Part shown: piece by piece, positions 33,028 to 44,882 of the stretch
How the letters are laid out: each line of letters starts with the position of its first letter
How positions within the stretch are numbered: position 1 is the first letter of the stretch
NCBI GenBank assembly: GCA_038093515.1
Contig: JBBPSI010000058.1
Span: 1-64,000 of the forward strand
Direction: 5' to 3'
Length of the DNA stretch: 64,000 bases
Source: Butyriboletus loyo
Taxonomy: Eukaryota > Basidiomycota > Agaricomycetes > Boletales > Boletaceae
The notes under the pieces: generated by a model
The model's database searches: none
The model's input: the letters and a program-made list of their open reading frames with translations, nothing else
What the model was told of the DNA's origin: nothing
Program-made: the position numbers and the translations under genes

Positions 33028-36000
33028 ATGCGTCGACTCGATGCGTTTTTGATGAGGACAGAGAGGATGGCATACGACGAGCAGCGGACGTTTGTACGAC
33101 CGGCACTGCAGAGCGTCGGGCACGTCGAGCACAGTGGCCGACGGTTGTACGGAAGCGAGCAGTCGGTTGGGTTCCAGTACACGAACCGGGCGCCATCTGT
33201 GCACGATGGGCTCATGCCTTCGTCTCCGTACGCGCCAACTGGGCCTGTTCACATGGCCGGTCCGTCTCGCCGACCGCTGCCCACCCCGCGTACTCGTCCC
33301 GAGTCGATGCCGCCACCCCCCCGCCAGTCCCCGCTCGTCGTGCAGGCACCCGCACCCTCTCGGCCCGCCATTCTCGTACCCTCCGCCACACTCACCGCAT
33401 CCCCGACGGCACCCCCCGCACGACGTCCCCTCCCCACCCCCGCCCTCTCACCCGCCAAACCATCCACCAAGCATAGCAGCATTGATCTCACCGCCAGACC
33501 CGCCAGTCCCGTCAAGTCTGTCATCGCTGCCATCAACCCCAACCCCGATCGCGATCTCCGTATTCCCAGCTCCTTCTCCCGCCGCACCGCACCTCCTCCA
33601 GACGCAAACCACCCCCCTCCTCTCGCCTCTGCTGCCTCCTTCGCCACCCCGCCCCCGACCTGGCCCCGTTCACCGCCCTCCGAGACACAGGAATCGAAGT
33701 TTCCCCCGCTCTGGACTCGCACTCTTCCCCCTACCTCCTCGCCGATCGGAGCGAATGTAATCGAGCGCAGAAGCACCGTCTCAGGTGTCTTGCCCCACAC
33801 TGTGCCCCCTCCGCGTCCTGAACATCACCGTGCAGAGAGCCCCGAGCGCGCACAGCCAGCCCAGCTACTCCAGTCCTCTTCCTCTCATCGGCCCCTTCCT
33901 TCCTCCCCCACTGAGCCACCTCGTATTCCGTCCCTCCACCAACGCGTCCCTGCTTCCTCGGAAGATGAACACGACATAACTTCTCTCTCAGACACTTCCT
34001 CGCTTTCTGCTCAGGACGAGTACGAACCAATGACTTTCGCTGATCCCATGCAAGCAGAAGACGACGAGATCGTATTTGCGAGGAACGCGCATATTCCAAG
34101 TCCCCAATACGGAATCAGAGATTTGCCTACTCGTTCCAGGATAGCTATCGCAAATCGTGACGACAGTCAGAACGCCAACGGGATTGTCCCTGGTAATCAG
34201 CAGGAACAGACCACCCGTACACGTCCCACGCACTCCGCGACACTCCCTCAACCACCTACTCCGAGCTCGAGCACCCCACAGAGTCAACCCCAAACCACCG
34301 GCTTCCCACAAAGTCCACGAGCACGCATATCGCCTCCGGTATCCGGTCTATTCACTTCGTTCTCTGATCATAGTCCTGCCTCTGGTACATCCACAACAGA
34401 GCCTCGATCTCTCACTCTCCGCTTCGCCTCCATGAGTTTAGCAGAGGAACGAGAGCGAGAAAGGGAAAAGCAAACTGAGCAGGAGATATCAAGTCCTACT
34501 CTCGCTCAGAGTCCCACTCGAGCCGCTCCCGGTCCTACCAGCCCTGTACGCCAACAACAAGGGTGGCCCTCAAACATGCCTCCTCTTCCACGCACACCAG
34601 GAAACACCGCTCGCCCATTCTTTGGTACGACGAATGTCACGAGTGAGTCTGCGTTGCCCACGTATTAACAATATCTCATGCAAGCCTCCAAGTAGTGCAG
34701 AGCCAGCCATTCAAGCAAAACGGGACATCCTCACCGTCTCCAGCATCGTTACCAACGAGCCCAACACACCCAGCTCGCCCCTTCTCGTCATCTCCGAATC
34801 TTAACGCCACGTTTGATCGGAAATCATTTGCGCAGCAATCACCTAGGCAGCAACCTCACCTTCAGTCGCAGCAGAGCGAACGCCCGCTTCAAAGACAGCG
34901 CGCGCGAGATTCTGACATTGATCTAGATGATGCGCCGCCGCCTTCTCTGCGCCGATCACCCTCCCCTATCCGTCAGGGCGTCGCTCGGGCCCCGGCAATC
35001 GAAATTACGAACGATACACCGCCAAGAAGGCAATGGACACCCGGTCAGGATGTCATGTCACGAACTGGCAACACGACTAGGAATGGCACGAGTAAAGGGT
35101 TCCCTGCAGGATCCCAGTCCCCAGAAAGAAGGGGGCAACCTCTCACTCGACCTCCAGTCCAATCACCGACTCAACCCCAGCAGACGGTGGTACCAAAGAT
35201 ATCGCTTCCCGATAAACATCACAATAATGATAGTGATATCGACGACAACGACGCATTTGGTCCTAGTATCGTCGTTTCTGAACCTGGAAATGGCCCTAGT
35301 GTTTCGGTTTCTGCAGTTGCTATAGCAGGTACACCTGCTATTTCTATCACTTCAGCGCCTAGTGTCACGGTCTCGGAGCGCGGTACGCCCCCGGTCCCGA
35401 TATCTGCTGCTAATTCTCCCTCTATGGCTTTCTCGCCTCCAAAAATCTCGGTTTCAGACTCGGGTAAGCCACAGAGACCGGGACCGTCACATGGCAGCTT
35501 TGGATCTCGACATACCCAAATACAAGAGTTATCTCCTTCACATTCCGGGTCCGGTCGCGGCCCCGGATCTAAACGTGGTCTCCCTTCCCCTCCTTCCTCC
35601 TCGAGTCCTATGCGTACCAACGGCCTCTCGTGTGGGGGGTGCAACGGTCCCATCATTGGTCGCATTGTAAGTGCGATGGGTCAACGGTGGCACCCTAATT
35701 GTTTCAGATGCGCCATCTGCAACGAGCTCTTGGAGCACGTGAGTAGTTATGAGCATGATGGGAGTCCGTACTGTCATTTGGACTATCACGAGGTCTGTAT
35801 TGTGTCATGGCGGTGCGATGACGACTGATCACCCATCCATGTATGACTGAAATAGACCTTTGCTCCTCGCTGCTTCCACTGCAAGACGGCCATCATCGAT
35901 GAACGGTTCATCACGCTCGACGATCCCACCCTCGGTAAACGTACTTACCACGAACAGCACTTTTTCTGTGCTGAATGCGGGGACCCATTCCTTGCGCCAA

Positions 36001-36425
36001 CCAGTCCGCTACCACCTCCTGTTGCACGCACGGGCGAACTGAACCTCGCGGGCGACGGCGAGTTCGTCGATGATGATGTCGGCTTCACGGTGTACAGGGG
36101 ACACCCGTATTGCGAAGCCTGCCACGTGCGACTTCGGATGCCAAAGTGCAAGGCATGCAAGAAGAGCATCAGGGACGGCGTCAAAGCTGTAGAAGCGTTG
36201 GGAGGCAAGTGGTGTTGGGAGTGTTTCGTGTGCGAGGTGGGTCTAGACATTGTTAATTTCTGCTTTGTGCTTGTGCTTCCTTCCGCGTCTTTTTCTTCTC
36301 GACATGAACTGACGCGAAAACGGTAGGGCTGCAAGAACCCATTCGAGGACCCATCGTTTTTCTTGCGGCACGAGAGGCCGTTTTGTGAGCCTTGTTTCAG
36401 TTTGATGTTGAGGAACGAAGTGTGA
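33028..36425 (+). CDS. Three-LIM-domain protein, paxillin-like
   Basis: The first two-thirds is a Pro/Ser/Thr-rich disordered region of about 900 residues. The C-terminus has three LIM domains. The first is CGGCNGPIIGRIVSAMGQRW, then HPNCFRCAICNELLEH; the second CFHCKTAIIDERFITL with FFCAECGDPF; the third CKACKKSIRDGVKAVEALGG with CWECFVCE, ending CKNPFEDPSFFLRHERPFCE. Long disordered region plus three C-terminal LIMs is the layout of fungal Pxl1-type and paxillin proteins, which act at the division site and in polarised growth. Introns lie at about 34647-34695, 35794-35855 and 36237-36325. The start may be 33028 or, more likely on context, 33067 (MAYDEQRTFV). Confidence 0.82.
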
Positions 36426-37252
36426 AGGCGATGCCGATGAGCGTTGGACGTCTTGATAAGGACGGTTCAGGCGATGACTACCCCTTAAGAATTTATTAAT
36501 GGAGCGGTTTATTCCCCCTCTCCCTTTTGATACTTAGATTATGTAATATCCGTCGTCGATGTTTTTGTCATGTATTCGTACAGTCTTGTAGTATTTATCA
36601 TAGATGTTAACTTGAACTTTGCATACCTGTACTCGCTGTTTACGCACCTTCCTTCCACTTCACACACAAGATATAACTACCTCTTCACAGATGAGAGCAG
36701 TACTCAGAACCATCACGAAGGAATTTACCCATTCACAATCATCCCCCAAGCCCTGAGCAAGAGCCAGAATGGAATGTTTCGTTCGCTACCATCCTCGATA
36801 TTGCATCGTCCCATAAAGCATTCACGGATAAACTCTGATCCAGGTGAGATTGACGGTCCTGAGGTAAGGCTGTGCTGCCGCTTCCCGATTTGGGTCCGAG
36901 TCCGAGTGGCCAAGATATTGCGTATCGCTATGGTTCAACTTTCAACCCTCCAGCTCTCTGTGATGCTAGCAAAATGCATATCCATTGTGCTATACCACGA
37001 GTTGATGACCAAGTGTTCTAGTACTGTGGAGACTGCAGTGCTCTGTAGTATCAGATTTTTGAATTGTCATTTCACTCTTGCTGAGAGCCGAGGACAGGAG
37101 CAATTAGGGCTAGCTTTATGCCAAGCCCTGGCCAGGACATCACCAGTATATATGACAAGGGCAAGCTTACTACTCTAGGCTCTCCCCAACCAGGCAGTGC
37201 ATCCAGGTCTTTGCAGGTATCCTGCTGAACAATCCAGTAGGTGACCCAATCA
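36426..37252. other. Unassigned intergenic region
   Basis: About 830 bp between convergent genes. A 202-codon open frame runs 36570-37178 on the plus strand but lacks recognisable motifs, and its composition looks non-coding. I see no tRNA and no clear repeat. Confidence 0.4.
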
Positions 37253-39223
37253 TCACCATACGGATGGATCATCACCAAAGTAGTTCCCTGCCAAAGCAGA
37301 TCCCGTGTCCCATGCACCAGGTAATATCCGATGTAACCTATATCTTTGTATGATCTCTGACAGGACGTTCGGATCAACCTCTGTTTGTTGGAGGAGCCCG
37401 ATATCAGGAAGAGGGGGTAGGTTCTGAAACACAAGACGTGCCAAGCCAACCTGCGCTAGGTAATCCGCGACGGGCATGCGCGGAGGGTACTTACTCTCCT
37501 CTTCGATGACACGCTCGATAGACCCATGTTCCCTGATGAACTTGAGTGCACGGTTCGGTCCGACGTTCTTTATTCGTTGCGAAAAGTCTGTGCCAAGGAG
37601 GAGCGCAAAATCGACATAGCTCGCGCGGTTGAGTTGGAGGGTCGCACGAATAGCCTGGCCATGGACGACAACAATGGGTGATTCCCGCGCGGTGATGCCA
37701 CGCAGCATTGGGGCTTCGTACACGAGCACGTCCGTGTCCTCGCTCACGACATAATCCGCGTGACCGTGGGTGACAAGGGCACACGCAAGCGCCTCTGCTT
37801 CGAATGGTCCCGAGGACTCAATGCATGGGGCGCCCATGGCATGCAAGAGCTCCTTGCACTCTTCGTATGTCTGCGTCGTTGGGGAGTTGCTCCGACGTTG
37901 ATACGACTGGGAGATGACAGTGCTCCGCTCAGCGAGTGTCATCAGCGCGGACTCGGTTTCAAGTGGGGGGACGTCAGATAAAGGTCCTGAGAGGAAGCTC
38001 CAAATGTGGCCTTCGTCGAGTGTCATTTGGAGTTGTTGCTTAGACATAGCGTATTCTATTCTTGCGTCAAGAGTGTCAGGGCTGCCTGCTGGCGCAGCGT
38101 GGTCGTGTTCTCGCTCTGGGATCTTAGGCCCTTCGAAGGACGAAGGCATGGATGTGAGTTGACTGATGCATTGGCTGTACTCGGAATATAATGTGGAAAG
38201 TTCCGATTGAAACGACTCAACAGAATCGGGTAGCGGGTAAGAAGTCGCCGGTGAGGACTGCACCGCGGCATTCCAGTGGACAAATGGAAGCGTTGGAAAA
38301 ATATCATCGCGAGGGTTATCAAATAGGTAGCAAGAGCCGAGTTCATCGTCTGTGGTGATTGCATGACTTGGATTCTCTAGATCTACTGGCGGTGACATGT
38401 AGTGTGATTCGGATCTAGATGTCAAAGGTAGTGCAGCCACAGAATCCAAGGCATCCTGAAAGTCGTGTATCCCCGTGCCGGCGTGTGGGAAGAAGTGAGA
38501 ATGTTGTGATGGTGGAAGAGTATGACCAAAGTAGGATGTGAAGCGGGCGCATGGTGATGGAGGATGCGGAGGGAGGGTTGTGGGCGCAAGAAGCGTGGAC
38601 CCTGACACATGCGCATTCAGCGATCTGTGAGTTGATCTGATACTGCCGAGGGCGTCATTGACGCGTTGGCGATCGGTGGTGGGCAGGGAGCGGTAATAGG
38701 GAAGAAGGCGCATCAGCTTCCGCAGTCTATGAAGTCTAGTTTTTTCAATGGACCCTCGAGCGGCGTCTATCTGTCGCGATTCTCTACGTCGCTCGACCTG
38801 TGGTCAATTAAAATGAGGGTGACGAAGGATAGAATGAAACACGCTGACCTCACGGGCTTTAGCTGCGCTGCGTTCTTGCCCATCGAAGACGCAAATGGCA
38901 CGTATGTCGGAGTCTCGCAGCTCTGTGAGTATACGATGCCAACCGATGATGTGCCTGTGGGGGTGAGGCATGGGTGCAAAATGGAGGCGTTGAGTGACAA
39001 GAGTGCCATCACTGCGAGACCACTTGGGTGAGTTACGGCAGGGTATCAAGGAAGGAGAGACGACGTGCTCACATGACGACTGTCTTTCCGCGCAGGGATC
39101 TGAGACGGTCAGGGAGTTTCTTGAAGACGTGTGGACTTGGAGAGAGTCGGCGGTGAGTAGCATCGATGGGGAGCTCACTCACCAGATCTTTTGGAGGAAG
39201 GGCGTGATACCCAGCACGCCCAT
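37253..39223 (-). CDS. XPG/FEN1-family structure-specific nuclease (PIN-like fold)
   Basis: The N-terminal XPG domain begins MGVLGITPFLQKICPHVFKK with catalytic acids in KTVVIDGTLV and ICVFDGQERS. After an insert of about 280 residues comes the XPG I domain (PFEAEALACALVTHGHADYV, then VSEDTDVLVYE) with FALLLGTDFSQRIKNVG (helix-hairpin-helix region). This is a member of the FEN1/EXO1/XPG superfamily. The long insert between the N and I domains is like XPG (Rad2) rather than FEN1, but the protein is too short for XPG and the subfamily is unassigned. Three introns lie near the N-terminus, one of them between VVI and DGT. It is divergent from alpha-COP over 268 bp. Confidence 0.82.
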
Positions 39224-39491
39224 GATCTACGGGGAGGACTGATCATCGAGCCTGTATATGTCGCGAGTAGCAGAAATTACTACGTACCGTCCACTAAGGA
39301 ATTTAGACGACCTTCAAGTTGCCAACTTTTCCAACTCCGCCTGCAGCCACGTCGTGTCCGCCGTCTTGCACAGGCAGGACAGACCCCCAGCAACGACCAC
39401 AACGACGACCACGCCCATTCAGCCGTGAGCATCGCTCCGGTTACCCCAGCGCCCACCCTTTCACCCTTTTTCTCGCTCAGATTTGCCTATC

Positions 39492-42400
39492 ATGTCGGTC
39501 ATGCTCACAAAATTCGAGTCCAAGAGCAATCGCGTCAAAGGTACGTGTACCGTGCTCGACCCATCCGTTTGTTCGTTTGCTTGACCTATCCTCTCTTCAA
39601 GGACTCGCATTCCATCCCACTCAGCCTCTCCTTGCCGCTGCTCTGCACAACGGTAGCGTGCAGTTATGGAACTACCGCATGGGTGTCCTGGTAGACAGAT
39701 TTGAAGAGCATGAAGGTACTCTCTCTCTCTCTCTCAACAACACGAACCGCCCTGGTTGATATCTTGATAAAGGCCCTGTTCGAGGTATCGCTATCCATCC
39801 CAGCAGAGCCCTCTTGGTAACCGGCGGCGACGATTACAAGATCAAAGTCTGGGGTTAGTACCATTAATCGCTTCGCAGTTGGTTCTGATGTCCCGCAGAT
39901 TTGCGCCCTCAGAACCGTCGCTGCCTCTTCACTTTACACGGTCATCTGGACTACGTTCGGACCGTTCAGTTTCATCACGAGATGCCCTGGATCGTGAGTG
40001 CTCCGCATCCGCTCGGCTCATGTCCACTCATGTCCACCCTACATATCAGCTCTCGGCGTCCGATGACCAGACCATCCGGATATGGAACAGCACCTCGCGC
40101 AACTGTATTGCCATCCTCACTGGCCATTCACACTACGTCATGTCCGCCCAGTTCCACCCAAAGGACGATCTCATTGTGTCAACGTCCATGGACCAGACAG
40201 TACGCGTTTGGGATATATCCGGTTTGCGAAAGAATACTCCCAGCACTGGTCCGAATAACTTCGAAACATTCGACACGTTTTCTACCGTAAAGTACGTCCT
40301 CGAGGGCCATGACCGAGGCGTCAATTTCGCCACCTTCCATCCCACTCTCCCTCTGATCGTCTCCGCCGCCGACGATCGCACAATTAAGATTTGGCGGCTG
40401 AGTGAAACAAAGGCTTGGGAAGTTGACTCTTGCAGAGGGCACTTCAATAATGTCTCCAATGCGCTCTTCCATCCTAAACACGAACTCATCGTTTCTTGTG
40501 GTGAGGACAAGACGGTTCGCGTATGGGATCTTGCAAAGCGCACCGCAATCCAGACCTTCAGGAGGGAGCATGATCGATTCTGGGTCCTTGCCGCACATCC
40601 CAACCTCAACTTGTTTGCGGCAGGTATGATCAAAACGCACGTCTAGACACGCTAATGTTGATATCCTCTGCCAATATAGGTCATGACAGTGGACTCATTG
40701 TGTTCAAACTCGAACGCGAACGGCCCGCCTTTTCGGTCCACGCCGATTCGTTATATTACATCCGGGATAAATATGTCCGAGCATACGACTTTAATACCGG
40801 CTCAGATATCGGCCTGCTTAGTGTCCGTAAATTCGGCAGTCCTTACGTCCCTCCGCGAACGCTGAGCTACAACCCTGCCGAGCGGGCTGTCATCACGACA
40901 ATCTCTTCGGACAATGGTTTGTTCGAGTTATCTTCCCTGCCCACGCAGACCAATGGAGAGGTCAAGGACTCGTCCACGGATGGCAAGCACGGTTCGGGCC
41001 ACAGCGCGATTTTCGTGGCTAGGAACAGGTTCGCCGCTTTGAATAAGACTACACAGGTAAAACGAAATCGTGACAGTTAGCCATGTGGATGCTCAGCGAT
41101 TCGTTAGCTTATCGAGGTTCGCGATCTGTCGAACTCTGTGGTGAAAGGGATCCAGGCGCCAATTCAGACCAACGAGATCTTCTATGGTGGGACCGCATGC
41201 CTCATCTTGAGCTCCACGTCGTCGGTTGCTCTCTATGATATCCAACAGCAGAAGATTATTGCTGAGCTGAACAGTCCACCTGTCAAGTATGTCGCCTGGA
41301 GCTCGGACGGGCAACTTGTAGCCTTGATGAGCAAGCACAGTGAGTACTGAACTCGTGTTCTTCATTGCATTGTCGTAATCTCAATGGCGGTAGCGATTAC
41401 CATCGCCAATAAAAGCTTTTCTCAAAGTAGTCTGGTCCATGAAACCATTCGAATCAAATCTGGAGCCTGGGATGACGCAGGCGTCTTCATCTATTCTACT
41501 CTTAACCACATAAAATATTGCCTTCCTCAAGGGTATGTCCGACGTTGCCGCATACCTCGACGCTAACCTATTTCTCTTTTATTGTCCGATTGTTGAAGCG
41601 ACAACGGGGTGATATGCACGCTCGACAATCCTGTCTATCTTACGCGCATCAAGGGCAAAACAGCGCACTGCTTGGACCGTTCCGCGCGTCCGCGAACAAT
41701 CACGTTTGACCCTACAGAGTACCGGTTCAAGCTTGCCTTGCTTCGGAACAATTACGAAGAGATGCTGCATATCATACGGACATCGACGCTCATTGGGCAG
41801 AGTATTATTGCTTATCTGCAACAAAAGGGGTTCCCCGAGGTAAGCGTGCATGTCTTTGGTTTGGGACTGCTGTCTGACATCTATGGCGGTGGGTGTAGAT
41901 CGCACTGCACTTCGTTCAGGATAAGAATACGAGGTTTGACCTTGCCATTGAATGTGGAAATCTCGATGTAGCGCTGGAGACCGCAAGAGCGATCGACCGA
42001 TCAGAATGTTGGGAGCGTTTGGCGCAACAGGCACTCAAACAAGGAAACCACAAAGTAGCTGAAGTCACACTACCCACATTTTATAGTGGAATTGACCAAT
42101 TGTCTTATTACAGATCGTTGAGAAGGCTTACCAACAGAACAAAAACTTCGACCGCTTGTCGTTCTTGTACTTAGCGACCGGCAGCACGGATAAACTGTCG
42201 AAGATGCAGAAGATTGCGGCTGCGAGAGGAGATCCAATGTCACGCTTTCATAACGCCTTGTATGCTGGTGATGTGCAAGGAAGAATCGCCGTCCTACGGG
42301 ACGTGGGTCTTCGTATGCGTTTGTTCTGACCGTTCTTGGGCTGTTTCATTGACCTGGATTGTAGACCCGCTTGCTTACTTGACTGCAAAAACAAGCGGCT

Positions 42401-43907
42401 TGGATGATGAGGCAGCCGAAATCCTCGAAGTTGCTGGCTTGAGCGAAGCGGATATCGACGATGTTCCCTCATTCGGTCAGTCGACACTCAAGCCACCGCC
42501 CATTATCACTTCCACTGCAAACCTCAACTGGCCATCGATTTCGACCGGCGAGAGCTTTTGGGGCCGTGCACTCGCGGACGGCAACCTGGACGGCGAGGTT
42601 CCTTACGTTAACGGCGTCGACACCTCTAATGCCGCTGCTTCATCTGCACTCGATGATTGGGCAAAGGAAGAGGAAATTACTGAAGGTGATGCTAATGAGG
42701 CTGGTTGGGATCTTGATGCCGAGGCTGCCGATGGCGAGACTCAGACGGAAGAAGAATTCGAGGATGCTGTTGGCGACGAGGACGAAGGTGCAGGTGCGAC
42801 CCCTGGTGTGAGTGAGAACGAACTTTGGGTACGCAATTCGTCGTTCGCTGCGGATCATGTTACCGCGGGGTCTTTCGACACTGCCATGCAGGTGAGTTGC
42901 GTTGGACTGGGAGCAGGGAGATTTTGGGCTGTACTGAATGATGTTTAGTTATTGAACCGGCAGTTTGGGGTCGTCAACTTCGCACCCCTGAAACAACTGT
43001 TCCTCTCCATCTACCGGTCGTCCCATGCCTACGTTTCTCCCCTGGCATCCTTGCCTCCTCTCCAGGTCCATGTCAGACGCAACCCATCAGAAGCTACGCC
43101 TGGGCGGGCTTTGCCTGTTATTGTGCGATCCCTGCCGTCTGTGCGCGCTGAGCTTTCGGAAGGATTCCGTTCTGTCTCAGGCAATAAGCTCCCTGAAGCT
43201 CAGATTGTATTCCGGTCCGTACTGCAAACGTTACTCTTGGTAGTGGTATCTTCGGATGAGGAAGCCAAAGAGGTTCGTCAATCCATTCACCCTGCATCCC
43301 TTTTGATGACACGGACTGGATGGAAATTGCAGTGGCGTGATACCGTTGTTTCCGCACGCGAATACCTACTCGGGGTCTCTATTGAATTGGAGCGACGACG
43401 GGTCACTCAGGACGAGCCGGACAATGTCCGTCGACAGTTGGAGCTCGCCGCGTACTTTACGCACTGCCAACTTCAACCGCCACACATGCAAATAGCTTTA
43501 CGCAGCGCAATTGGAGCGTTCGCCAAAGCTAACAACCACGCCACTGCTGCCAAGTTTGCGAGACGTCTACTAGACCTTAATCCGGACCCAAAAATTGTTG
43601 CGCAGGTGTATACTATTAGGAGCTACTCTCAGTGAGGCCATGCTCACGTGTATTCTCTCCACAGGCACGCCAACGGATTGCGGCAGGAGATCGCAACCCC
43701 CGGAATGCAGTGGAGATTTCGTATGACGAATTCACTGAATTTGATCTCTGTGCAGCCACGCATACGCCGATTTACAAGGGCTCTCCATCGGTGCATTGCC
43801 CGTACACGGATGCGTCGTTCTTACCCGAATTCACTGGGAAGCTAGATCCCCTTACGGAGGTGACAGAGATTGGGGTGACGGCCAGTGGGCTGCCCGCTCC
43901 ACGGTGA
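39492..43907 (+). CDS. RET1: Coatomer subunit alpha (COPA/RET1)
   Basis: The start is [20 protein letters not shown], followed by WD40 repeats ([77 protein letters not shown]). Then come the alpha-solenoid ([20 protein letters not shown]) and the C-terminal domain with [19 protein letters not shown] and ending [14 protein letters not shown]. Alpha-COP is the large subunit of the Golgi-ER coatomer that binds KKXX cargo. More than ten introns interrupt it, including a CT-microsatellite-containing one at about 39718-39775. The stop is at 43905-43907. Confidence 0.95.
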
Positions 43908-44083
43908 GGTGGAACGAGGGATGGTCGCTCTGATTTTGGAGGAGCACCTTGTACCGTACAGTCGCTTCGCGTAACCGATGATAATTTCGAAAACCTCCTA
44001 CACGAGGCATGACCAGTCATGTGATTCGAAAACTCGACGTGACCGCGTCTTCCTTGGCTCTGCTTTTCTTCCATCTGTTCGAC

Positions 44084-44679
44084 ATGGACAACGAAACAGA
44101 TAACACGGCGGTCGATATCGTCGACTTTCTCGAGAGCCCGAAGCCACTCTCGCAGCAACCCCCTCAGTCGACAGAGCAAGACCGAACGTTGGAAGAAATC
44201 CTCGCGCAACCTTCGACAGATCTCATTCACACATTTGCAGCTTCAATTAGCCAAAGCGCGATAAAAGAGACAAGCAAGACCGAAAAATTCAGGCAAGGTA
44301 TCTGCGAGTGCAACGCGCATATATGCCGTTTTTTGTTGACCACACGACCAAAACTGCGCTGCAGAATTCAAAAGACGCCTATTTCGGGCAATCATTGCGA
44401 CGTACGTATGGTCGACGGCCCGCCTCGCGCATGAAACGGAAACGGCCGAGGGGAGGCTCGCAAAGGATGTACAAGAATTGTTGTCGGCAGAAAGGGACCA
44501 AGGCAGGTCATCTCCTCCCACTCCTACGATCCTGGGTAGGCAGGCCTTGCGCTGTCTTTGTCTCTGTCGTGCGTTGGGACGATCGTGACTGCTGACTGGA
44601 CTCGACAAGATCGTCTTCGTGCTCGTCTCTCGGAGCTGATGGCTGCGGTCAGTAAGGCGGTGGAGATGTTCGCATAGTT
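44084..44679 (+). CDS. Small coiled-coil protein of unknown function
   Basis: Three exons give about 150 residues. The N-terminus is acidic (MDNETDNTAVDIVDFLESPK). The rest is a predicted helix/coiled coil: TDLIHTFAASISQSAIKETS, FKRRLFRAIIATYVWSTARL, ETETAEGRLAKDVQELLSAE, RLRARLSELMAAVSKAVEMF. The first exon ends with a GT donor. The second intron gives a coherent coil only if its donor is GC (GCAGGT) after the DQ codons. I do not recognise the family; small kinetochore or BLOC-type coils are possible but unsupported. Confidence 0.55.
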
Positions 44680-44882
44680 TCGCTGGTTGAGTTTTTTTGT
44701 TCGCTGGGATGATGATGGGCAATATTGCAATGATCTGTAAAAGGAAATTTCCGAATGACAACAATTAGACGTTTTGTTACGCGGGCAGCGACGTCGTGTT
44801 GGACGGCAAAAATGAAGTTGTAGTACGCACGGACACCGCACAACCGAGTCAGACCCGAGCGACTCCTTCCATAACCAATACC

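Noticed and set aside
33067..34668. Long opposite-strand and other-frame open readings over the Pro/Ser-rich LIM-gene exon (for example minus 33249-33800)
   Set aside because: These are shadows of GC-rich, low-complexity coding sequence on the plus strand.
36570..37178. A 202-codon open frame
   Set aside because: It has no motifs or family text and lies between convergent genes; probably chance.
39718..39740. A CT microsatellite as a regulatory element
   Set aside because: It lies inside an intron of the alpha-COP gene and is a simple repeat with no further support.
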